Shown here one piece after another: positions 10,669-23,354 of a DNA stretch of 64,000 nt. Source of the stretch: Cylindrobasidium torrendii FP15055 ss-10 (taxonomy: Eukaryota; Basidiomycota; Agaricomycetes; Agaricales; Physalacriaceae). The notes beneath the pieces are model-generated. The model ran no database searches. It was given only the letters and a program-made list of their open reading frames with translations, and had not been told where the DNA came from. The stretch is from the NCBI GenBank assembly GCA_000934385.1, contig KN880471.1, positions 83,093 through 147,092 of the forward strand, read 5' to 3'. Position numbers and translations under genes: made by a program. Position 1 is the first letter of the stretch. Every line of letters begins with the position of its first letter.

Positions 10669-13600
10669 ATGGCACACACGCGCCGGCTCAGCCAATTATT
10701 ATCATCTCTTGCTCCCAGTCAAGCGTCTATCGGCACTCTGAAGCTTGGAGATGTGACCTACGATGTGTCGGCATCGAAGACACCTTCTAGGCTAGTCAAA
10801 TCAACGGACTTGCTGGACCTGCGCGACCCGTTCAACCTGGACAACTTGCACTTTATTCTCCAGAAATATCTGCTCGGTCAAGATGTCTTTTTGGTCTCCC
10901 AGCCTGGTCCATATGCACGCCGACTTGCATTGACATTCGCAAAGTGCGTGCTTGTTAAGCTCGTACATCCCTGTACTCAACAGCAATGGCAGCATAATCA
11001 ACTCAGAATACGAATATGTGGCGCTGCATCGCGACGTTGGCGAAACGGAACTCAAGCAAGGCCGAGAAATACGCGCTGGAGGAAGTCTCGTATACGTTGA
11101 TAGTCCAACTGTCAATGCTGCCAAGAACGGGCGACTGCTCATATTGGAGGGCATAGAAAAGGCCGAGCGAGGAATCATGCCGTTGCTAAACAATCTCCTC
11201 GAGAATCGAGAAATGTGCGTCCTTGGATTGCTGGACTTCGACCCTTGCTGATAGATGTAGGAATTTGGACGATGGTTCCCATATCATACACCCTCACCGC
11301 TACGACCTCATGGACGGATCCCGCACTCAGTTCATCCCTGCCCATCGCAACTTTCGTGTCATTGCCATCGCAGCGCCAGTACCGCCGTACCCAGGATATC
11401 CGCTCGACCCCCCGTTTCGCAGCCGTTTCCAGGCGCGCTTTATCGACCCCCTGGGCTCCATGGTAGCGCTCAGTCATGGCACCCCAGACCCACTGTCGCC
11501 TCTCTTCAACAAGCTCAAAGATCTCATTTTGGCATTGCAATACTCGACAGAGACCCGTCACGCCCTGGAGCCCATTTCCAAGACCACCCTGCCACCATTT
11601 CCACAGACCGCGCTCGTCAAACTCAAGGCTCTCCTCACACTGTTCCCCGCATCGCCGACATTGTCGCCTACTCAGCTCACACGCCTCCTCATTAGTGTGC
11701 ACCCAGCTTTGATTTATGCCCCGCCCCAGGCTTGGGTCACTCTCAACCGACACGCCGAAGACTTAGAGATAGGCCACCTTTCAGCAACTCTAGAGAACGA
11801 CACAGGGCTTTTGGGGTATCAACTGAACTCCATATCGCGCTCGAGTCCATCGACAGCTGAGCTTACGTTTTTGTCCTCCACGGGCACCCAAGTGAAGTGT
11901 ACTGTCCCCGCAGGACCCAAGGAATTACTCCCTTTCCCTCTTCAAGTCGCTGGTCTGCACAATACGGAACGTTTCTCTGGCCTCCTCACTTCGATGCTAC
12001 AAGCTCACGCCTTGGGATACGACATATCATACATCCCACCAGCACAGCCTTTCACGGCATCCACTTCAACATCCACTCTGGTAGCGACATTTGCCAAACT
12101 TCTCGGATATGACACGGATGTCGTGCACATGTACAAAGAGCTGGGTGGACGAGAACTGTTGATGCGCAGGCATATTCTCGATGGGGGTGCAACGACATGG
12201 GAGCCAAGGTTGGTCTTTTGGGCCTGAGGATGGGCAACTTGACTGACGGACATGCAGCACACTAGTACAAGCAGCATGGGACGGTCGACTTGTCCATCTT
12301 TCTGGGTTGGATGTCATTGGCGCGACAGCAGGTTCGCTGGGCAGAATGATGCAGGATCGCGAGACAGAACTGTGGGCTGGTCGTAGACTCGTTGCATCTG
12401 CCTCGGAGGATGGTACCGAGCTTTCGGCGGCGTCAAAGGCATTCCGGGTCATTGTAACCGCCTCTAAATCACTTCCACTTCGGGACTGGCTGTCCGACGA
12501 GCACGCAAACATGTTTTTCGCTGTTCCAGCTCAACCTATGGACCATGTCGAGGAGCGCGCGGTTTTGAATAACGCTGCCCATGGGGTACCGGCAAACATA
12601 CTGGAGTCGCTATTGCAGTTTGCTGAGAAATACCGCGTCTCGATTGGGCAGGATAATGTACAGAGGCACCGCAAATTGGGGACGCGGACACTCGTCCGGA
12701 TTGCAAAGAGGCTCGCGGCATACCCAGATGCGAGTGAGCTCAGGGTCATCTTGAGGAGGGTGTTGCTAGCAGAATTCCTGCCGCCCACTGAAAGAACTGG
12801 GTTGGAGGATATGCTGGAACTGGTTGGCATCCCGGAGGGTGGCGCCAAGGTTCGCGCCGGCTTTTCTCAATGGTTCACGAATGCTGATCATGGCCCTTAG
12901 TTCAACCCCAATCCTGCTGTTGTAGACAACACATTGACGTTCCCAGCCCCAACGGTCCCTGGAAGCACAGGCGCTGCGGTGTCGATACCATTGTTCAATC
13001 CCAAACAAGATGAAGAGGGCGTCAGCCTGATTCCTTACATGGACCATTTTTACGAGAATAGCGTGCAGACGGGGATGATGCGCGACATTGTGCTCGATAT
13101 GGAAGTCCTCGGCGAGCATCTTGTTCTTCTTGGGAACCAAGGCGTGGGAAAGAATAAGATTGTGGATAGGTAATCTACACATACTGATCTGTACGCCAAC
13201 CACTGATCATCCTCCTTTAGGTTGTGCCAAGTAAGGCGGACCTTTGTAGCGCAAATAAAGTACTAACCGCGCCCTTCATAGCTTCTGCAACGGCCTCGCG
13301 AGTATGTGCAACTGCATCGGGATACGACCGTTAACCAGTTGATGTTCACCACCACTCTCGAGAGTGGTGTGCTCAAATACACCGACTCCCCACTCCTTCG
13401 CGCGATACGTTACGGACGAGTAATCGTTGTCGACGAGGCAGACAAAGCTCCAGAACACGTTGTCGCTATTTTCAAGAGTCTCGCTGGGTCGGGTGAGATG
13501 AGCCTCTCAGACGGTCGAAGAGTGTGCAGGACAGGAAGCGAGAGGCCAGGCGACATTGTTGTCCATAACAACTTCCGTCTAGTCCTTTTGGCGAATCGGC

Positions 13601-15714
13601 CTGGATACCGTGAGTCCCGGTTTCAAGCATAAAAGTCTGAGGCTTAACTCTGACCTCGAAATAGCATTCTTGGGCAATCATTTTTTGCAAGTCCTTGGCG
13701 AAAACTTCAGTGCTCATGCGGTTGGAAACCCAGACGAGGCCTCGGAGAGGAAGCTACTCGAGCAACTAGCGCCTGACATGGATGCGCATACCATACAGAA
13801 ACTGGTCAGCACCTTCCAGGACCTTCGCATAGGGTATGAGAGCGGGACGCTGGGATACCCGTATTCATTGCGCGGTACGTCCTCTCATGGAGGCTCAGTA
13901 GCCTTACTAATACTTTCGTGAAGAGCTCATCAACCTGGTCAAGCATTTGCAAGCGTACCCCACGGACTCGTTGGACAATGCGCTTAGAAATGTCTTCGAC
14001 TTTGACGTGTATAAGCCCGACACCATTGATAAGCTGGAGACTATCCTAATCAAGAATGGGTATATAAACTCTTATGGTTGCCGACTGAGCACTGACCCGT
14101 GAATAGGCTGCAAGTATCTCACCTCGGCCTTGACGCGGCTAGGGAGTCGGCAAAGAAAATCGAGGATATACAGTTCGTGCCCAAGGAGACGGACTTGGCT
14201 GGCCCAAAGGAAGGCAAGCATGATGATGAGGACCACCACGGAGGGAACACTTGGGCGGGAGGCGTACGTCTTTTCACGCTGCACGCAGTATGTTGCTCAC
14301 AGATACCAGACCGGTGGACGCGATACGGCAGGATTAGGCGGACGCGGTGGATACAAGAGGTTGTGGAAGGGCGGTGAGATCAAGCAGGTTTCGGAGGAAC
14401 TCAAGGCAGATGTGCCCGAGCACATAAAGGAGCGCGCTCGGCTTATGGCTAAGGAGGAGCTCGCACAGAGGCTGAAGGATCTGGATATGGGTCCTGTGGA
14501 AGCTCAAGAGTACAGCAATATTCTCAGGGCGACCGAGTCCCACATGAACTCGTTGTTCGACTTATTGGAAAGTATGTGCGAGTCATAAAGGGCGCAAGCG
14601 CGATGACTGACTACTTGCCCCTAGATTTGGCTGCGAAAGAGGAGGAGAGGGTGTGGATTAAGCGGCAGACCGATGGCGAGCTCGATGACTCCCGCTTGAC
14701 CGAGGGCTTAACGGGTGAGGCAACGGTGTATAAACGACGTGGCATGGAAAAGCCTGAGCTAGGTCGACCCCAAATCAAGTCAGTTCTCTCGGTCTTGCAT
14801 CGAATCAGAATAGTTGACATGGCTTCGCCCCAGGCCGAAGAGGATTCGATTCATCTTCGACGTTAGCGCCTCGATGTAAGTGCATGTGTGTCCCTGAAGT
14901 GAGAACAGTCATCCAACTCTTTGAAGGTACCGTTTCCAGTACGATGGGAGATTGAAGCGCAGCCAAGAAACGGGTATGTGTTCAGCTGAACAACCTTTGC
15001 TAGTCGCTGGACTAATTTATCCGCCGGATAGCTGTAATGCTTATGGAGACCTTCGACCGGCTGTCGAGGAAGGACAAATATGTGTGGGATGTGAGTCTCA
15101 AGTTTCTTTTTCGTATCGCCTTTCTAAACTCATTCTGCTATAGATGTATGGCCACGTAGGTTGCTTTGCATATGAGGTCTCTACAGCTAACCCCTGCACA
15201 GTCGGGCGACGGTCCCGAAATCCCTTTAGTGCAAGCTGACGCGTATCCGGCAACGGTCAAGGACAGGTGGAAGGTTGTCGAGAAGATGGAGGTGATTCCA
15301 CAGTATGCCTTTGCGGGTGATTATACCGTTGAGGCTATACGGAAAGGTGTACAACAAGTGGCCAAGTACGACGCTGGTATGGTTGTTTACATACTCTTCC
15401 CGGCTGCTGCTGACGAGAGACAGACGACTGGTTTGTAATTGCCATTACCGATGCCAACTTTGGGCGGTATAACATCCAGCCTGAGGACATCACACGGGCG
15501 ATGAAGAAGGATCCCAAAGTGAATACTGCGCTGGTGTGTATAGGCGAAGGGGCAGAAGCGCCATGGTAAGTTCATTTCACTAACGGGCAGTGTTACCGAA
15601 CTCATGAGCCGTAGGATAAGCAAGAGGTTGCCCGGCCAAGGATTCACGGTCAGAAACACCAGTGATATTCCGGCTGTGTTGAGAAGCATCCTTTCAACCA
15701 TGGTAAATCGGTAG
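10669..15714 (+). CDS. VWA8: Compact VWA8-like AAA ATPase with C-terminal VWA domain
   Basis: The 19 exons are 10669-10943, 10984-11214, 11261-12208, 12258-12849, 12901-13169, 13221-13230, 13282-13609, 13665-13874, 13924-14059, 14107-14263, 14310-14571, 14625-14778, 14834-14875, 14927-14973, 15032-15090, 15144-15155, 15202-15376, 15424-15565 and 15615-15714, giving 1382 residues. The start of exon 2 could instead be 10993. The order of motifs matches VWA8: a first AAA module with a degenerate P-loop and the ETELKQGREIRAG block, a second with GNQGVGKNK (about residue 763) and VVDEADKAP, the GGNTWAGG/GGRDTAGLGG block, and a VWA domain with the MIDAS-type DVSAS (about 1200). The N-terminus is Arg/Ser-rich, consistent with the mitochondrial location of animal VWA8. 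Exons of 10 and 12 nt are required. About 500 residues found in the middle of the animal protein are missing. An upstream in-frame ATG exists at 10366. Confidence 0.9.
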
Positions 15715-17054
15715 ATAGTTAAACGTAGCTGTGCAAAGCTCGCAACATATGTTTATCTACCTCACAATGGATGTATAAGAATCACACTGTTACCTTTGAT
15801 GCAGCAAACAAAGGCGCAGTGGCACCGCCATCAGCAGCGGATCACAAAGACTTGATCCGGGGCAGTCGCTCTTTGGCCTGCATTGCACGCCGTTTTCCCG
15901 CTCGCTCGCCTTTGCACGCAGCATGCCTTGTCACCGCCTCGACCGATGCCCGCTTAGGACTCGTAATTTTGTCGACGACGGACCAACGGGGATTACAGTG
16001 GCTGCGCAGGCCTAAAAATCTCCTTTTGAGATGAGAGTAAGTAGCGTCGGAGTCCGCGATGCAGTGCTGCAGATTTTGTTTGATGTTCAGGGATTGGACA
16101 CACACAGAGTCAGGCAATGCTTACCCCATACCTGATTCATTATTTGTGAGCGCTCTAGAGGTAATACTATGGAATGCGTTTGTTTGACTCGTCGGGATGC
16201 TTGCCAATGGACGGTGCGAACGGCTTTGTCACACTCTGCGAGACGAAGCGATGTGTTTCTCTCTCCTGTGCTCCTGTGAAGTAATTACGCAAGTGCCATA
16301 TCATCTACAAGTCATTCTGCAGGCTGATGACTTGCGGACAGCATGGCTAGGGCAGTGGACGAGTCGATATTGTGGCTAAACGACACGAGCTACGAATCAC
16401 CATAGTGCTGCGGTTTTTTTTGTGGATCTTCACTGGCTGAGGAAGCCTTGAGAATACGTCTCGCTTGACTATCATCGCCACACTTCTCGCGGGGCAGTGC
16501 AACTTGGATGACACGAGGCTATGAGAAATTGAACTCATCCACATCGGGGATGATCGGCGTCTTATGACTCAGCACTGGTTGCTTTGCTATCCACGCGCGC
16601 TACCGAGCCTGCATGCCCGTGTCGGGAGAGAATGCTTGCTTGCTGGCAGCTACACTACACGCCTTACATAGCTATGTAACATCAAAAAAGCTTCAATAAT
16701 CCGGTTTTCAGAGTTACCGGATGGGACTGCGTAACAATGCATGACGCCTACACCGCATCCATCGTCGGATGGGGCTGAACGGAGGCTAGGTTTGCATAGC
16801 CAGTCGTGCTGGACACTTCGGTGGGCGAACAACCGGAGCCATTAGGAATCTCTCTGCAGGCTGAGGCGAGGCACCGCTGGCGTAACAAACCGTGACTCGG
16901 GTCTTTCGTTTTGGTGATGACTCTAGAAGGTTTCTGCGGCATTCACCGGCATGGCGATGATATAAAGACCAAGCCTTACAGATGGGTCGGTCTCACAACA
17001 CATTACATTTCCCCAGAGTCGTCCAAAAGTCGTTTCCAACCACTTCCAACGAAC
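15715..17054. other. Intergenic, Hsp20 promoter at right end
   Basis: This 1.3-kb gap holds the VWA8 3' region and the Hsp20 promoter. No open frame in it resembles a known family. Confidence 0.5.
16925..16966 (+). promoter_or_regulatory. Heat-shock-element-like site and TATA box of the Hsp20 gene
   Basis: AGAAGGTTTCT (16925-16935) is an inverted GAA/TTC pair like a minimal heat-shock element, and TATAAAG begins at 16961, 94 bp before the Hsp20 ATG. The full three-unit element is not evident, so heat control is an inference. Confidence 0.4.
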
Positions 17055-17852
17055 ATGACTCCGACCTCAAAGAACATGCCCGCACTCCCAAAGGGTATCC
17101 AGCAACTCGTTGCCCACTATTCCAATCTCAGGATCAAAGAAATGGCCTCTCGCGGTATCATTACTGTGAACCAGAGCCTCTACAAAGCGCGTCCAGCTGC
17201 CTCTCCACCTCAAGGAAACCAAGTCTTCATGCCAAGGTCAGTTTTTGAACACTTCTCTTTCAACAATACAACGTTAGCTGACTTGGTATCACAGGATGGA
17301 TGTATATGACAATCCTGTGTCACTCGACATCACTGCGACGTTTGAAATTCCGGGTGTCAAGGCAGACGACCTCAGCCTCACAATCAAAGATGGATGTCTC
17401 ATCGTCGAAGGCGAGCGGCGGGATCCCATGATGCATTGCGGCGTCGCGTCCCGGGCTCAAAACCTTGACGGAGACTCGGATGACTCGGACTCGATGGACG
17501 TCGACAGGCGCGTCGGACGCAAAATACGCGTCCGCACCGCTGTTCAAGAACTCAGGCATGGTCGCTTTCACCGTGCTGTTCCACTCCCCGCAGGCGTACA
17601 GGTGAGCCTCTTCTCCCATACACATCTACATACCTTTCCACACATCATCGATGGGCAATGCCTCATCAACAGTGATTTCGCTGTCTGTGATGTCTTGTGA
17701 TTCATCTACATATCTGGAGTCAATCGCAGATTCTCATTGTTCGCCCATTATAGCAATCCGACATTCAAGCCAGTATGCACGAGGGAATGTTGACCGTCAG
17801 CTGGCCCAAGAGCAAGGCCGTGTCTGCTTCAACCACCGTCATGGATCAATAG
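17055..17852 (+). CDS. Small heat shock protein, Hsp20/alpha-crystallin family
   Basis: The exons are 17055-17236, 17295-17601 and 17754-17852, encoding 195 residues. An alpha-crystallin domain begins near residue 65 with the pattern ITATFEIPGVKADDLSLTI and DGCLIVEGERR. An acidic insert rich in Asp and Ser (DGDSDDSDSMDVD) splits it. It resumes with HGRFHRAVPLPAGVQ and ends with ASMHEGMLTVSWPK. The class is an ATP-independent chaperone that binds unfolding proteins. The last intron is 152 nt, about three times the usual length here, but the frame and the conserved GVQ-SDIQASM junction support it. A further small exon hidden in that intron is possible. The conserved C-terminal I-x-I motif of many family members is not visible. 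Confidence 0.9.
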
Positions 17853-18737
17853 TTCCTCTCGGTGCCGCCTTTCCGCCCCCGATTTATCTCGTTTCCGTCG
17901 CCTCTGCAAACGAACCCCTTGCGCATTGCTCCTATCTCTTTATCTTATAACCCTATTCTCCCGCCACTTTCTCCCCAATCTCTCTCATGGTCGGCCGCTT
18001 ACCCAGAATATTCACGAACGAAAAAGACAAAGGCGCGCCTCAGTCCGGGTTCTATGTTCTACTCACTCGATATTACTTATACACTCACTGTACAATGTTC
18101 ATTATGCCTTATGTAGCTATAACCCTGTTATCCAGCATGCGCTCTTTGTTATACACTGTCCCCCAATTTATAGACGTGTCCCATCTCATCTGCTGTTGAG
18201 CTGCTTGTGAAATCTCCCTGCGTACGATATACTTATCCATCCAACTTCTGCTCAATGTCCCGTTTGCTGAGGAAACTCGCTGTTAGTGTTCTTATCCGAG
18301 GCGCTTCACTTCGTGTCGAAAGGGGATGGATCAAGCACAGTGTATGTATTGACTGGTCTGCACACATATGTACATTGTGTTCGTTTCCTAATTCCTGGCG
18401 CGTCCAGAGAAGCCAAATGCAATGGTCAGTCACAGATTCCAGAAACGCCGCAACGTGAAGCCTGGAAAGCATGGTATTGCCCATTGTGCTTACAAAGCGA
18501 TCACTAACTTGCGGGTAAAGTTAAGTCACAAGACTTCTGTAGTTGGTGGCTACTGGGGTCGACTCGGATTGCTTGCAGGTTGCAACTCAAAAACAAATCC
18601 AGTCAATAGAGTTTGTACAGAGAAGCCTACAATACGATGGGGACTTTCCACTAAATCAAACATCCTATAAATCTTTGGTCCATACTGACAACCCGAACAG
18701 ACCTCTACCATAGATAAATAAGATCCTATACCCTCGA
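17853..18737. other. Convergent intergenic region
   Basis: This lies between the stops of Hsp20 (plus) and NoxB (minus). I see no feature beyond their 3' regions. Confidence 0.5.
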
Positions 18738-20770
18738 CTAGAAATTCTCCTTGCCGAAGAAGAACCTCGTACTCGCGGGGTCGGAGTACTTTGTACACAT
18801 CAGATGCAGCGACTTCGACAGCGCAGGCGGTCCACAGAAGAACACGCCCACATCTGTCTCCGGGTGCTTCGCAGCGATACCAGGGAAGACACGGTCCCAG
18901 TTCGGACGGCCGAAGTGCGTCGGGGCGCGCAGGCCGGAGATAGCATCCTTCTCTGCACCGACATCCTGGACGATGATATTGTTCATGTCGTCCTCTTTGA
19001 TTTTGGCGGTCAGGTAGATGTTGATCTCGATGCGGTTCTGGGTGTCCTGCTCCTCGATGGCGGCAAGCAGGGAGTGGAACCATTCGGCGGTACCGTAGTC
19101 ACGAATGACCCACGTGAAGTAGACCTAAGAAATGCGCGTCAGCATCCCGACCAAGCATGCCATGGGGTGGCGAACTTACCTTGGACAGCCTGGTCGGCTT
19201 CGCGTTACCAAAGTTGTTCATGCGGTACCAAACGGACTTGAGGATGCTGACGGGAATCGTAAGATGCGAACACAGACATCTTGGATGAACACGTACGAAG
19301 CAAATGGTGTAACACCGATACCCGCACCAACAAGGAGCACCGTGTCGTACTTGAGGAAATCCTCAGATGCGCTGCCGAAAGGACCGTCGACCATGACACG
19401 GGGAAGAGTGCGGTTGATGGGCGGGTTCGTGTTGGTACCGACGACGAGACCACCGTTCTTGGCATCCTTCTCCTTGTCCTTGTCACCAAAGTTGCAGCCG
19501 CAAGCCTTGGCAAATGCCGTGGTAAAGTCACCAGCGACACGGATATGCACCGAGATATAATCCTCCTCAGGTGCACTCGTAAGAGTGAACGGGTGCCACT
19601 GGAAGTAGGAGACCTCAGGGCATGACAGGAAGATGTATTGACCGGCACGAGTCGTCGTCTTTTCCTTCTTGATTTGGACTTCCATGACGTTGGACGGGTG
19701 CTGGATGACCTTGGAGATGTAGGTGACATGGCGCGAACGAATTTCGCGAAGGATACGCTCCCAAATCCAGATGAGGCCACCGACAAGCCAGTAGCGCTGC
19801 AAACTCCGTGAGCAACCGTTCCTGAGTTACTAAATGACATGAACATACCCAGAAGACACCAATGGTGTTGAAGGAGCAGTACGGGGGCCTATCAGGCTTG
19901 ATCATGCAGAACATGCCGTGCAGTTGCCAGTTGATGAAGAAGACGATGAACAGGTGGTGGGTGTACCAGAAGCGCTCAAAGTTGGCTCTCTTGCGCTTCT
20001 CCATCGCAAACCAAACCATGACACCTAGACAGACGTTCATGATCCATCCAGTGAGACCGGGGCCAGTGATAAGGTTGGTGAGGAGGAACTGGAGAGCACG
20101 TTGACCGGGAGTAGCATTGGGAATGGCCAAGACAAGCCAGACGACGTTGATAACGTGGGCACCGACGTGAGCGAATGTGAAGAAGACGATGGACCAGGCG
20201 GTAGCCTTGTGGAGGAGGAGGTTCTTGTCGAAAGGAATGATATCGTTGAGCGGTGTGCGACGAAGGAGGGAGACGAAGTTCCGGCAAACGGGCAGCAAGA
20301 TGAAGATGACATCGACGTGGAGCACCAGAGCTGAAGTACGGGCGATAGCTGCAAAGATGGTGAGTCTACTGTGCTCAGATACGAGTGGGGAACGCACGGA
20401 ACGTAACACCGAAGGCGGCGCGCGCTTTGGATGAACTATCCTTCAGCTGGTAATGCATGAATCCGAGGGCAAAGACGAGCATGTGGAGGAAGATGAAGAG
20501 GCCGAAGAACATGTGTCGGCCACCGTCGTTGATCATCCAGACCTCGTAGCGCTGTTGCCAGCCACGAGGTGCAGCGACCTTGGGCGCGGCAACGGTGAGC
20601 GAGCGTTGGAGGCCCTGCAAACGATTGCGTTCGGTCTTGTTGCGCTGAAGGTAGGTAGGTGTGTTGCCCTTGTCGGGATTCATATCCGGGTGCTCCTGGA
20701 GGTTGACCCATCCCTTGCCACCCCGGTCGAGGAAGTCGAAACCGGAGGATCTCTTGAATGCGTTCATCAT
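18738..20770 (-). CDS. noxB: NADPH oxidase, NoxB type
   Basis: The exons (minus strand) are 20770-20398, 20348-19849, 19796-19297, 19246-19180 and 19124-18738, encoding 608 residues. This is a superoxide-producing membrane flavocytochrome of the gp91phox family. An N-terminal extension of about 75 residues precedes six membrane segments, which carry haem-ligand His residues (for example in LLHKATAW, FAHVGAHV, YTHHLF and WQLHGMF). FAD- and NADPH-binding motifs follow: HPFTLTSAP (about residue 360), GAGIGVTPFAS (about 446), FCGPP, and the C-terminal Phe. The extension, the LHVDVIFILLPVCRNF block and PDRPPYCSFN point to NoxB rather than NoxA. In fungi NoxB works with the NoxR regulator in hyphal differentiation and, in pathogens, penetration. 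No EF-hand (NoxC-type) is visible. I chose the first of two adjacent ATGs. Confidence 0.93.
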
Positions 20771-21734
20771 CTTGGACGCAGCTATTGTGGTATGTCGGCG
20801 ACGCCCTGCGTTCGGTGGTGGTAACGAGAGGAAGATTTATGAGGACCGGCCTGTGTCACCCAAAGGACGTGCTGGACGTAGGAGAGAAAAGTGAGATTGG
20901 CCAATTTGATGGCAGTTCGGCCCCGTGGCTATGCCAACCTGGCCACGGTCCAGCCCTCCAAGACGGCACATTGCGGTAACTCTTCCTCTTTTCTGTCCCT
21001 CTGTCCCTTTTATTTTCCTTTCCTTCATTCACATATTTTGACTGGATCCAGATGTTCTGGAGGCAATCTCGAGTCAATCCATGCTTTAGAAAGGTAACAC
21101 TTTATGGAAGCTAGCCCCGCCCACGATTCGTCAATTTGGACAGGTAAATAATCCTTGTAATTCCAAAACTGTGGTAGGTGCCATCAGAACTGTTGCCATC
21201 TTTCGACGATGATCAAGTCGGATTAACGGTTAGCAGGCTTCAAGAGCTTCAAGCCCTTGGGCTGTTCAGCAGTGTTATACACTCGTCTTGACCGCTATCC
21301 AAAACTCGAAAGCGCTCTCAAGGGGCTTCAGCGTCAAACTGATGATGAGCTTTTTCTCCTCCTCAAGCTCAAGGTTTATGAGCCTAGAGTTCTACTGCTT
21401 CCCTTCGCCCAAGAATAGCCTCCCATTATCAAAGAAGTTCGCCCACTGGTCGCCAACGACCCGTCGACGACTGCGAGGAGGCATCGACATCATCTGAAGC
21501 ACTGCGGTGGCCAAGTGCGATACTGCGCATTGGCTTTGTCAGGTATCGCGCGTTAGGATAGCCGTCGTTCCGTGCTTGATGGGGGTTTGGAGGTAATCAA
21601 GAGTCGAGGGGACCTTGCGCCCGCTTTGATTATCGTCATGGATCATGCTCGTTACGGACAACTGAACTTTGACGGTCAAGATAATCAAACATATATATTC
21701 AACGTTGACCAAGGTCAATGTAAATGCGCTATAT
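20771..21734. other. Intergenic region between NoxB promoter and MYND gene 3' end
   Basis: This holds the NoxB promoter. A pyrimidine-rich plus-strand tract lies at about 20985-21030. Small open frames here have no recognisable features. Confidence 0.5.
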
Positions 21735-23354
21735 CTACTTCTTGCCCTGTACAACAAGACGGTAATGAGAGTTCCTTCCGGCGGTCCCATCTGTAATCAC
21801 CCTTTCGTCTTGTCGAAGAATATCCCTTGGGCTTCCCCATTTGTTCTTCTCCATCCTGGTTAATACTTGGACATCTTCGCGCCCGTCAAAATAAGCCTGT
21901 TCCTTCTTGGCTTCGGTAATCGTAAACTGGGTGCAAAGAATGGGGGCTTTGCCTTTCGCAATGAGCCAGTCGAGCGTCGTCAACCAAGTCGCAGTTGCCT
22001 CCTCAGAAAAGCCAGAGTTGATGAGTACGCAGAGATCAGGAGAGGCAGCGCCATTACTAGCAGCGGCCTCGTTCACATAGTCATGGTAGAATTCAGTGTG
22101 CCGATACCTGAAGAAGCCACGGCCTTGCGCCTGGCAGTGGTGACAAGCAGCATCTTTGGGCGGCCTGGTACAGGCGCTGTCTATGACAGCGGACAACATG
22201 ACATTTTCAATCCGAGGGCCGATATAAGCGACGTGAAGCTCCTTGAGGGCAGGAAGGAAATGAAGAATGCTTTCCATTTCTTCGTCAATTGTCGCCTCAC
22301 GAGGACCAGCGCCAATAAGATGCACTTTGAGCTTCTGGCGAGTCGCGATATCAGGGTAGAGCTCTTCCAGAGTCGCCAAGATTGTCATCGGGATAGCTTT
22401 GTGGTCGAATGCCATCGTGCGCAAGGCTTTGTCGACGTCGCCATGAATCTGAGCATATGTTTGTGCCAGCGAAGCTATCCTGGTCGAGAATGAGGGGTCA
22501 AGAATAGCAGCGTATTCGTCCCAGCCAGATAGACTCGAAAGAGGTGTGTGCTTCTTCACGGTTTGGAGGGTGGGCACCTGCAGCGAAGTCAGCATCTTCC
22601 GTCGGCCCACGGAGACAGCGACATCAAGATGCTGCAGCGCGGCCCTCTGACCAATCCCCTGGCATACATCGGCAGGGTGGAAAGTCTCTTTCACAGAATA
22701 ACACTCATCCGAGCACCACCACGCGAAGCGGCACTCCGAGCAGGTATGCTTCAAGCCAGCGTATTTCTCAGTCTCAAAAGGTGTCTTCCAGCAGTTCGCA
22801 CATTTAATTTCGTCACTGTTGAGCAATGCGATGAGTAAGGATAACCTGCAAACAAGAGTGAATAATTACTCGAATGCTTTGCTGAGAGGTCCACAAGTAC
22901 GTCGAGCTTGTTCCCGCCGGATTTTCTGATGGTTAGGGAGATGTCAGCACGAGAGCCATGGTGATGCGGATGGGCTTACATAGGCATTCTGTCTCTGTGT
23001 ACGGTCATCATTCGGGCCAAAACCAGGCCAAAACATAGGAATCGCTTTATTGAGCTCGTTGATTTGCTTCCATTGCTTGCACATCGTCTTGTGGATATAT
23101 GGCCAGTCCTTCTTTTGGCATTCTTTGCCTAGAAAAATTGAGCTTGAAGTGAAGTATGTAGAACGCGATAAAGACTTACTACAATATTTAACACGATGAC
23201 ATCCACTACACTTCTGCAAACCAGTCATCGACGGCTTGGCACAGTAAGCGCACAGTTGTCCAGCGGTGACAATGGAGACGGGACCCTGAACGAAGTACAT
23301 CGGCGGTGGATTGCGAAGATCCATGTGTACTTCAATCGTTCCAGGAGCTGGCAT
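21735..23354 (-). CDS. Double MYND-type zinc finger protein with MSS51-like C-terminal domain
   Basis: The exons (minus strand) are 23354-23180, 23128-22980, 22925-22870 and 22815-21735, encoding 486 residues. A canonical MYND finger lies at residues 35-75 (ligands C35, C38, C49, C52, C58, C62, H71, C75). A second cysteine cluster with the same order of ligands starts near residue 132 (CANC, CSEC, WWCSDEC, H and C). The C-terminal 300 residues carry the pattern of fungal Mss51-like C-terminal domains: KVHLIGAG, LPALKELHVAYIGP, a CxxC pair and YHDY. Yeast Mss51 is a mitochondrial translation activator for Cox1, but the many basidiomycete paralogues are uncharacterised and I infer no such role. 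The last intron (22816-22869) was chosen because an alternative 24-nt intron would be implausibly short. Confidence 0.82.

Noticed and set aside
22816..22869. 24-nt intron (22846-22869) in the MYND gene
   Set aside because: Far below the shortest believable intron here. A 54-nt intron from the same donor to CAACAG fits the usual size and keeps the frame.
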